Of a DNA stretch of 64,000 nucleotides, positions 57,931-64,000 are shown piece by piece. The position numbers and the translations under genes were made by a program. The notes under the pieces were generated by a model. That model was not told the DNA's origin. It searched no databases and saw only the letters and a program-made list of their open reading frames with translations. The stretch comes from Pseudomonas migulae NBRC 103157 (GTDB lineage Bacteria; Pseudomonadota; Gammaproteobacteria; Pseudomonadales; Pseudomonadaceae). The stretch is from assembly GCF_002091715.1 (NCBI RefSeq), contig NZ_BDAG01000027.1, positions 31,079 to 95,078 of the forward strand. Direction: 5' to 3'. Every line of letters starts with the position of its first letter. Position 1 is the stretch's first letter.

Positions 57931-58938
57931 TTACCAGGCCACTCCGAATCCTGCGGTGTAACGGGTCTTGTCCAGATCGGCATCGTCAGTACCGCTGATG
58001 ATATCTCGCTCGGCCTTCAGGTTAAGCGACGCCCACTCGGTCACTTTGTAGCGCAAGCCCATTTCGGCATCGAGCGCATAATCCGCCACGCCCGACAACG
58101 GCTTGCCCACTTCGCCATTGGTGAAGAACTCCACCTTCTTGCCGATCAGGTAGCGGTTGTAATCCCATTTCATCGCCAGGGAATAGAAGTTCTCCTTGCT
58201 GCCGTCGTCGAACTCGTAGTCCGTGCGGTTGACCAGCGAGCCCAGCGAGAATGCGCCCAGCTCGTCATCCCAGAACTGGTAACCCGGACCGGTACCGACC
58301 GTGCGCTGACGGGAGAGCTCTTCAACCTTGTCGCGCTTGTAGACCGCGCGCCCCTGCCAGAACCATTTCTCGGTCAGGAAGCGGTCGAGGGAGTACTCGC
58401 CCCGCCAGTTGTCGCTGGTGACCACGTCATCCTGGAATTCGCGGTTGTACTCGCCTTCCGCGATATGCCGCCATCTGCCATGACGTGCCGTGGTCTTGAA
58501 GTCGATGTCGTAGTCGTCGGTATCTTTTTCCGCCCGCTGGTAATCCAGCGCCGCATCGATATTTCCTTTCCAGACCAGATCTTCGACGATCGGTTTGGGC
58601 TTGAGAATCTGCTGGATACTCGCCAGCTCGACCGTCTTCGGTGCCTCGCCGTTTTCCAGCGTCACCTTGCCGTCGTCTGCCGCGTGCAGCGACTTGGCCT
58701 TCTCGCCTTTGTAGGTTTCCTGCTTGACCAGCAACTCCTGATCGCTCTCCAGGGTTTTGACCTGCTTCCAGTCGATAGGCACCGCGCCGGCGTACTCGGT
58801 CTGAATCAACAGTTTGCCGCCATCGAACAGCGTGATCTTGCCGCTCAGTTTGTCACCGTTCTTCAACCAGACAGTATCGGCGAGCAAAGGCGTGGAAGCG
58901 CTAAAGACAGCGAGGCACAGCAGGGTTCTGGACACCAT
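57931..58938 (-). CDS. DUF481 outer-membrane barrel protein
   Basis: A 335-residue exported protein. Signal MVSRTLLCLAVFSASTPLLA. A small N-terminal domain (DTVWLKNGDKLSGKITLFDGG) precedes the DUF481 barrel, made of alternating strands with aromatic girdles (NIDAALDYQRAEKDTDDYDID, WFWQGRAVYKRD) and a final Trp (FGVAW), typical of outer-membrane barrels. ATG 58938 is chosen because the longer ORF start is in REP DNA. Function unknown; some are salt-stress porins. Terminal -AW favours BAM-dependent insertion. Confidence 0.82.
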   Translation of the reverse strand: MVSRTLLCLAVFSASTPLLADTVWLKNGDKLSGKITLFDGGKLLIQTEYAGAVPIDWKQVKTLESDQELLVKQETYKGEKAKSLHAADDGKVTLENGEAPKTVELASIQQILKPKPIVEDLVWKGNIDAALDYQRAEKDTDDYDIDFKTTARHGRWRHIAEGEYNREFQDDVVTSDNWRGEYSLDRFLTEKWFWQGRAVYKRDKVEELSRQRTVGTGPGYQFWDDELGAFSLGSLVNRTDYEFDDGSKENFYSLAMKWDYNRYLIGKKVEFFTNGEVGKPLSGVADYALDAEMGLRYKVTEWASLNLKAERDIISGTDDADLDKTRYTAGFGVAW

Positions 58939-59036
58939 AAGCAAATACAGGCTCAAGTTTGCGAAAAAAGTCGGCATTATCCGAAGGAATAAGACCCTAG
59001 CATGGAGTGACACGCCTATTTCCATGGAGTTCACTC

Positions 59037-59138
59037 CTGCAGGAACGGGCTTGCTCGCGATAAACTTGAAATTGACGCGTTTTCCAGACCCTCTCCGTCA
59101 TCGTTAACGCCCATCGCGAGTGAGCTCGCTCCTACAGG
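59037..59138. repeat. Degenerate inverted REP pair (GGGCTTGCTCGCGA family)
   Basis: CTGCAGGAACGGGCTTGCTC on the left, and CGCGAGTGAGCTCGCTCCTA on the right; the arms no longer match well. Confidence 0.7.
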
Positions 59139-59147
59139 ACCCCGGAT

Positions 59148-59501
59148 GTGACCGACCCAACCACCGAAACAGAAAGTGCCGCGCAAATCCGACGCACGGC
59201 GCTTTATCTGACCCTGGCCCAGGTGCCCGAGGGCAAAGTCGTGAGTTATGGTCAACTTGCCGAGCTGGCAGGACTTGGCCGCGCGGCGCGCTGGGTCGGT
59301 CGGACCCTGAGCCAGTTGCCCGGCGACACCAAATTGCCTTGGCACCGCGTGCTCGGCGCCGGTGGCCGGATCAGCCTGCCGGTGGGCAGTCCTTCAGGGG
59401 ATGAGCAGCGCGCGCGACTTCGCTCCGAAGGCATCAGTGTCCTGAACAATCGTGTTGATATTCGGCGCCATGGCTGGCGCCCGGTAGAGCACAGCGGTTA
59501 G
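59148..59501 (+). CDS. Alkyltransferase-like protein (ATL), PWHR type
   Basis: A 117-residue homologue of O6-alkylguanine-DNA alkyltransferase. The active-site motif PCHR is PWHR here (KLPWHRVLGAGG), the hallmark of ATL proteins, which flip and mark alkylated guanine for nucleotide-excision repair instead of repairing it. The Arg finger region GRAARWVGRTLSQ is present. Start is GTG at 59148. It follows a degenerate REP pair and precedes ampG. Confidence 0.88.
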   Translation: MTDPTTETESAAQIRRTALYLTLAQVPEGKVVSYGQLAELAGLGRAARWVGRTLSQLPGDTKLPWHRVLGAGGRISLPVGSPSGDEQRARLRSEGISVLNNRVDIRRHGWRPVEHSG

Positions 59502-59544
59502 AGTGCGCGCTTTGTTTCCGTAATCTTGAGGCAGACTTCAGCCC

Positions 59545-61104
59545 ATGCCCCGTAAAACCTGGCGCGCCGCGCTCGCCGCCTATGCCAGCCCTTCAACACT
59601 TGTGCTGTTGTTGCTTGGTTTCGCCGCCGGCCTGCCCTACATGCTGGTGTTTTCGACACTTTCGGTCTGGTTGCGTGAAGCCGGTGTGGCTCGCGAAACC
59701 ATCGGCTATGCAAGCCTGATCGGCCTGGCCTACGCCTTCAAATGGGTCTGGTCGCCGCTACTCGACCAATGGCGCCTGCCTTTGCTCGGCAAGCTCGGTC
59801 GCCGACGCTCGTGGCTGGTGCTTTCCCAGGCACTGGTAATCCTCGGCCTGATCGGGATGGGTTTCTGCGACCCGCAAAAACATCTGTCCTGGCTGATCGC
59901 CATTGCCGTGGTCGTTGCCTTCGCCTCGGCGACGCAGGACATCGCGGTCGACGCCTATCGCCTGGAAATCGCCGACGACACCCGCCAGGCCGCCCTCGCT
60001 GCCAGTTACATGTCGGGCTATCGGATCGCGGCGCTGCTGGCCACTGCCGGCGCCCTGTTCTTTGCCGAAGGCTTCGGCTCCACCGGTTTCAACTACAAGC
60101 ATTCGGCATGGGCCGGCACTTACCTGCTGTTCGGCGCCCTGATGGTTCCGGCGTTGCTCACCTCGTTTTTCATGCGAGAACCGCCGGTTCCGTTGCGCAC
60201 GCAACTGCAGGCCGGGCGCTACAGTTTTGTGCATCAACTGGCCTCAGTGTTCGTGCTGATCGTGCTGCTGGTTTCCGTGCCGGCCATGTTCACTCAGCTC
60301 TACAACACCGATTTCGCCAGTGTGCTGTTCGGAGGCGTGAGCCTGCTCGACCTGCTGCTCGAAGACCGCGCCTTCCTGCGGGCGATTCTCTACACCACGC
60401 TCACCGCGCTGTGCCTTTCGGCCATGGGCCGCCGTGGCCTCGCGCCGGTGCTGACCCCGATCAACGACTTCATTCTGCGTTACCGCTGGCAGGCGCTATT
60501 GCTGCTCGGACTGATCGCCACGTATCGGATGTCGGATACGGTGATGGGCGTGATGGCCAACGTTTTCTATATCGACCAGGGCTTCACCAAGGATCAGATT
60601 GCCAGCGTCAGCAAAATCTTCGGCCTGATCATGACCCTGGTCGGCGCCGGCATGGGCGGCCTGCTGATCGTGCGCTTTGGCATCCTGCCGATTCTGTTCA
60701 TCGGCGGCGTAACGTCCGCCAGCACCAACCTGCTGTTCCTGATGCTCGCCGACATGGGCGCCAACCTGAACATGCTGATCCTGACCATCTCCCTGGACAA
60801 CTTCAGCTCGGGCCTGGCGACCTCGGCGTTCGTCGCCTATCTGTCGAGCCTGACCAACCTCAAGTTCTCGGCCACCCAATATGCCCTGCTCAGCTCGATC
60901 ATGCTCCTGCTGCCACGTCTGATCGGCGGCTATTCCGGGGTCATGGTGGAAAAGTTCGGCTATCACAATTTCTTCCTGATCACCGCGTTGCTAGGCGTTC
61001 CGACACTGCTGTTGATCGCTTTGCACTGGTTCCAGGAGAACCGCCGCGAAGGCCCGACACCGACGCCAGAACCGGTACCGACCCAGGTCGCGGAAGAATC
61101 GTAG
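59545..61104 (+). CDS. ampG: Muropeptide permease AmpG
   Basis: A 519-residue inner-membrane MFS carrier that imports GlcNAc-anhydroMurNAc peptides for cell-wall recycling and so feeds the AmpR/AmpC circuit. Landmarks: GFAAGLPYMLVFSTLSVWLREAGV in helix 1, the D-x-Y-R motif in AVDAYRLEIADD, and LLGLIATYRMSDTVMGVMANVFY. About 14 hydrophobic segments. The hydrophilic tail (TPTPEPVPTQVAEES) is short. Followed by proS after 130 nt with no terminator seen. Confidence 0.92.
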   Translation: MPRKTWRAALAAYASPSTLVLLLLGFAAGLPYMLVFSTLSVWLREAGVARETIGYASLIGLAYAFKWVWSPLLDQWRLPLLGKLGRRRSWLVLSQALVILGLIGMGFCDPQKHLSWLIAIAVVVAFASATQDIAVDAYRLEIADDTRQAALAASYMSGYRIAALLATAGALFFAEGFGSTGFNYKHSAWAGTYLLFGALMVPALLTSFFMREPPVPLRTQLQAGRYSFVHQLASVFVLIVLLVSVPAMFTQLYNTDFASVLFGGVSLLDLLLEDRAFLRAILYTTLTALCLSAMGRRGLAPVLTPINDFILRYRWQALLLLGLIATYRMSDTVMGVMANVFYIDQGFTKDQIASVSKIFGLIMTLVGAGMGGLLIVRFGILPILFIGGVTSASTNLLFLMLADMGANLNMLILTISLDNFSSGLATSAFVAYLSSLTNLKFSATQYALLSSIMLLLPRLIGGYSGVMVEKFGYHNFFLITALLGVPTLLLIALHWFQENRREGPTPTPEPVPTQVAEES

Positions 61105-61234
61105 GACGCTTCGCCGAGGGCGTGGAGAATCCCGCCCTCGAGCCACACCACCGACCGCGCGCCTGTACGTCAGCAGATCTCGCCCGTACAATGCTCCGTC
61201 ATTTCTCGTCATCAGCAACCGACAACGGCCAACC

Positions 61235-62950
61235 ATGCGCACCAGTCAATTTTTGCTCGCCACACAGAAAGAAACGCCTTCCGACGCGGTCGTGATCAGC
61301 CACCAGCTGATGCTGCGCGCCGGCATGATCCGCAAACTCGCCTCGGGCCTGTATACCTGGCTGCCGATGGGCTTGCGAGTGATGCGCAAGGTCGAAGCCG
61401 TCGTTCGTGAAGAAATGAACGCCGCGGGCTCTCTCGAAGTGTTGATGCCGAGTACTCAACCGGCTGAGCTGTGGCAGGAATCCGGTCGTTGGGAAGAATA
61501 CGGCCCTGAACTGCTGCGCTTCAAGGATCGCCACGGTCGCGACTTCTGCGCCGGCCCGACCCACGAAGAAGTGATCACCGACCTGATGCGCAACGAGCTG
61601 AGCAGCTACAAACAGCTGCCGATCAACCTGTATCAGATCCAGACCAAATTCCGTGACGAAATCCGCCCACGCTTCGGTTTGATGCGCGGCCGCGAGTTCA
61701 TCATGAAGGACGCCTATTCGTTCCACGCTGACCAGCCTTCGCTGCAGGTCACCTACGACCGCATGCACCAGGCGTACTGCAACGTGTTCACCCGTCTGGG
61801 CCTGAAATTCCGTCCTGTTGAGGCCGACAACGGCTCCATCGGCGGCGCCGGCTCCCACGAGTTCCATGTACTGGCCGAATCCGGCGAAGACGACATCGTC
61901 TTCAGCAACGGTTCCGACTACGCCGCGAACATCGAGAAGGCCGAAGCCGTGCCACGGGAAACCTCCCGTCCGGCACCGGCTGAAGAGCTGCGCCTGGTCG
62001 ACACGCCAGAGACCAAAACCATCGCCGCGCTGGTGGAAAAATTCAATCTGCCAATTGAAAAGACCATCAAGACCCTGGTGGTGCACGCTGAAGAGAAAGG
62101 CAAGCTGATTGCCCTGATCATCCGTGGCGACCACGAGCTGAACGAAATCAAGGCCGCCAACCAGCCAGGCGTTGCCAGCCCGCTGGTCATGGCTTCCGAA
62201 AGCGAATTGCGTGACGCGATTGGCGCCGGCGCCGGCTCTCTCGGCCCGTTGAACCTGCCGCTGCCGATCATCATCGACCGTTCCGTCGAGCTGATGAGCG
62301 ACTTCGGTATCGGCGCGAACATCGACGACAAGCACTACTTCGGCGTGAACTGGGAGCGTGACCTGCCGGTTCCGACCGTTGCCGACCTGCGTAACGTCGT
62401 GTCTGGCGACCCTAGCCCTGACGGCAAAGGCACCCTGGAAATCAAGCGCGGCATCGAAGTCGGGCACATCTTCCAGCTGGGTAACAAGTACAGCAAAGCG
62501 ATGAAGTGCGAAGTGCTGGGCGAAAACGGCAAGCCGGTCACCCTGGAAATGGGTTGCTACGGCATTGGCGTTTCCCGCGTAGTGGCCGCCGCCATCGAGC
62601 AGAACAACGACGAGAACGGGATCATCTGGAGCGACACGCTGGCGCCGTTCCAGGTTGCCCTGGTGCCACTGCGCTATGAAACCGAGCAGGTTCGCGAAGC
62701 CACCGACAAGCTGTATGCAGAACTGACTGCGGCCGGCTTCGAAGTGCTGCTGGACGATCGCGACAAGAAAACCAGCCCGGGCATCAAGTTCGCGGACATG
62801 GAGCTGATCGGCATTCCTCACCGGATCGTGGTCAGTGACCGCGGCCTCGCCGAAGGCAATCTGGAATACAAGAGCCGCACCGAGCCCGAGGCGCAAGCGC
62901 TGCCGGTCGCTGACGTGCTGTCCTTCCTCCAGGCCCGTATCCGCCGCTGA
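61235..62950 (+). CDS. proS: Prolyl-tRNA synthetase
   Basis: A 571-residue class II aminoacyl-tRNA synthetase of the bacterial type with an editing (INS) insert at about residues 225-400. Motif 1 is in LYTWLPMGLRVMRKVEAVVREEM; motif 2 is in FRDEIRPRFGLMRGREFIMKDAYSF; and motif 3 is MGCYGIGVSRVVAA. Attaches proline to tRNAPro and edits mischarged Ala. Length is typical. Followed by a lipoprotein gene 17 nt later. Confidence 0.96.
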   Translation: MRTSQFLLATQKETPSDAVVISHQLMLRAGMIRKLASGLYTWLPMGLRVMRKVEAVVREEMNAAGSLEVLMPSTQPAELWQESGRWEEYGPELLRFKDRHGRDFCAGPTHEEVITDLMRNELSSYKQLPINLYQIQTKFRDEIRPRFGLMRGREFIMKDAYSFHADQPSLQVTYDRMHQAYCNVFTRLGLKFRPVEADNGSIGGAGSHEFHVLAESGEDDIVFSNGSDYAANIEKAEAVPRETSRPAPAEELRLVDTPETKTIAALVEKFNLPIEKTIKTLVVHAEEKGKLIALIIRGDHELNEIKAANQPGVASPLVMASESELRDAIGAGAGSLGPLNLPLPIIIDRSVELMSDFGIGANIDDKHYFGVNWERDLPVPTVADLRNVVSGDPSPDGKGTLEIKRGIEVGHIFQLGNKYSKAMKCEVLGENGKPVTLEMGCYGIGVSRVVAAAIEQNNDENGIIWSDTLAPFQVALVPLRYETEQVREATDKLYAELTAAGFEVLLDDRDKKTSPGIKFADMELIGIPHRIVVSDRGLAEGNLEYKSRTEPEAQALPVADVLSFLQARIRR

Positions 62951-62967
62951 CACCAGATAGAGAAGTC

Positions 62968-63921
62968 ATGTTCAAGCGAAACACCTTAGGCCTCGGTGGT
63001 GCTGCCCTGTGCGGCACCCTGCTGGTCAGCGGCTGTGCCAATCACATGTCGCAACGCAGCGAGCACGAGGAACGTGTCGAGCGCAAATTGCTCGACCACA
63101 GCCTGCAGATCGATGTCGGTGAGCCCAAGGTGCTTGAGCTGCCGCAACGCCGGGTGAAAATCCACGAGCAGAAAACCTTCGAAGTCACCGAGTTCGAAGT
63201 CACGCGGCATTACGATCGCTACACGCCTTATCAACCCTGGCGGGAGATCTACGAGATCCCGTTGGGCGCGGTGGCCGTGGTGGCCGGTGTCGGCGCGAAC
63301 GTGGTCAACGTGTTCGCCCTCGGCAACTTGCCGGATAGCGTGACCAAGGACTGGTTCAGTTACGGTTTCGCCGGGCTCAACCCGTTCATGAACGCGCCGT
63401 CTCACGGCCGTGCGCAGCAGAACCTCGCGGGCATCGACGAAGTCCAGCTCGACAAGCGTACGGAATACTCGAGCCTGCCGTGGAGCGAGCGCCCGGTTGA
63501 GGTCAAGGCCGGCAAGGAAACGTTCGAGCTGACCACTGACAAAAACGGTGTGTTGCGCCTGAACCTGCTGGACAGCCCGTTCGCCGAACATGACATCAAT
63601 CACCTCAGCCGGCTGCTGATCAAGGTCGAAGACGGTCAGGACGATGTGCACAGCGACTCGTCCCTGGCGGTCAGCAGCTCGTTGCGCGGCAAACTGCTCG
63701 AAGCCCACGGGCTGATCTACGACGATCTTGAAGACGACGAAGTGAGCCAGTGGGTGCACCGGGTCAAACGTCTGTCGGAGCTGGGTCTGGAAGAAGAAGC
63801 CAGTGAGCTGGAACAGAGCCTGATTGAGCTGACGCGCAACGATCCGGAGCTGCAGACTGAATTCCTCAAGTCATTGACCAAGGATGCCGGGCGGCTGGTG
63901 GCGGATCCAGGACCGAATTAA
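62968..63921 (+). CDS. Envelope lipoprotein of unknown function
   Basis: A 317-residue lipoprotein; signal ends in lipobox VSGC (residue +2 Ala, outer-membrane sorting expected). The mature part starts with a helical region (HEERVERKLLDHSLQID), then a hydrophobic hairpin with glycine turns (IPLGAVAVVAGVGANVVNVFALG), and an acidic helical C-terminus (DDLEDDEVSQWVHRVKRLSEL). I do not recognise a family. It starts 17 nt after proS, so co-transcription is likely. The window ends in the downstream REP. Confidence 0.8.
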   Translation: MFKRNTLGLGGAALCGTLLVSGCANHMSQRSEHEERVERKLLDHSLQIDVGEPKVLELPQRRVKIHEQKTFEVTEFEVTRHYDRYTPYQPWREIYEIPLGAVAVVAGVGANVVNVFALGNLPDSVTKDWFSYGFAGLNPFMNAPSHGRAQQNLAGIDEVQLDKRTEYSSLPWSERPVEVKAGKETFELTTDKNGVLRLNLLDSPFAEHDINHLSRLLIKVEDGQDDVHSDSSLAVSSSLRGKLLEAHGLIYDDLEDDEVSQWVHRVKRLSELGLEEEASELEQSLIELTRNDPELQTEFLKSLTKDAGRLVADPGPN

Positions 63922-63941
63922 TAGCTTCGTCGCAACGCCGC

Positions 63942-63967
63942 CTTCGCGAGCAAGCCCGCTCCCACAG
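63942..63967. repeat. REP unit (GGGAGCGGGCTTGCTCGCGA family)
   Basis: CTTCGCGAGCAAGCCCGCTC followed by CCACAG. A partner unit is not seen before the window ends. Confidence 0.8.
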
Positions 63968-64000
63968 TTGACCGAGTTGTTAAGGTGAACGCGATCTAAT

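Overview
The window looks like chromosomal DNA of a fluorescent Pseudomonas (P. fluorescens group). Reasons: high GC by eye, three families of extragenic palindromes typical of that group (cores GGAGCCGGCTTGCTGGCGAT, GGGAGCGGGCTTGCTCGCGA and GATCGCAGCCTTCGGCAGC), and Pseudomonas-type gene sets such as braC-livHMGF and aotJQMOP. Everything is inferred from sequence reading; no search was run.

Left third (1-24 kb): a small protein and the phosphate transporter pit, then a tandem-duplicated stretch carrying two REPINs and the 3' end of an unannotated 38-residue gene read here as ccoM (cbb3 oxidase subunit) behind an ANR-like box. Then a LysR/RidA-like/class-V aminotransferase module, rapA, an MFS carrier, a YkgJ cysteine-cluster protein, a MHYT-GGDEF-EAL protein overlapping tail-to-tail with a beta-hydroxyacid dehydrogenase, and a 733-residue tubulin/FtsZ-superfamily protein preceded by a possible ATGA-coupled 50-residue ORF. 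The branched-chain amino acid transporter operon follows, with a perfect 16-bp palindrome upstream.

Middle (24-46 kb): LysR/atypical SDR pair, COG3650 lipoprotein, COG2509 dehydrogenase, Cds1-like PLP enzyme, nhaA, glycine-zipper lipoprotein, pdxH, an OmpA-type lipoprotein with a histone-like tail, a beta-lactamase-fold esterase, an agarase-like glycoside hydrolase, dinG, CopD-like protein, a collagen-like secreted protein coupled to a DUF1145 protein, a tandem pair of OmpA/TSP3 lipoproteins, YchJ, LEA-2 and His-rich SEC-C proteins, a hydrolase whose catalytic Cys is Ser, and a GST.

Right third (46-64 kb): a lipid-anchored penicillin-acylase family protein, a DNA exonuclease/DNA ligase pair without its usual Lhr helicase and phosphoesterase partners, the aotJQMOP basic amino acid transporter without argR, a small gene behind a tRNA-sized three-way-junction leader that would pair with its Shine-Dalgarno, dcd, a cold-shock gene, a DUF481 barrel protein, an alkyltransferase-like protein (PWHR), ampG, proS and a lipoprotein. 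No rRNA, tRNA, CRISPR, prophage or insertion sequence was seen. The best candidates for something undescribed are the tubulin-like locus (14.8-17.1 kb), the three-way-junction leader (56.5 kb), and the ccoM locus with its duplication (2.1-2.8 kb).
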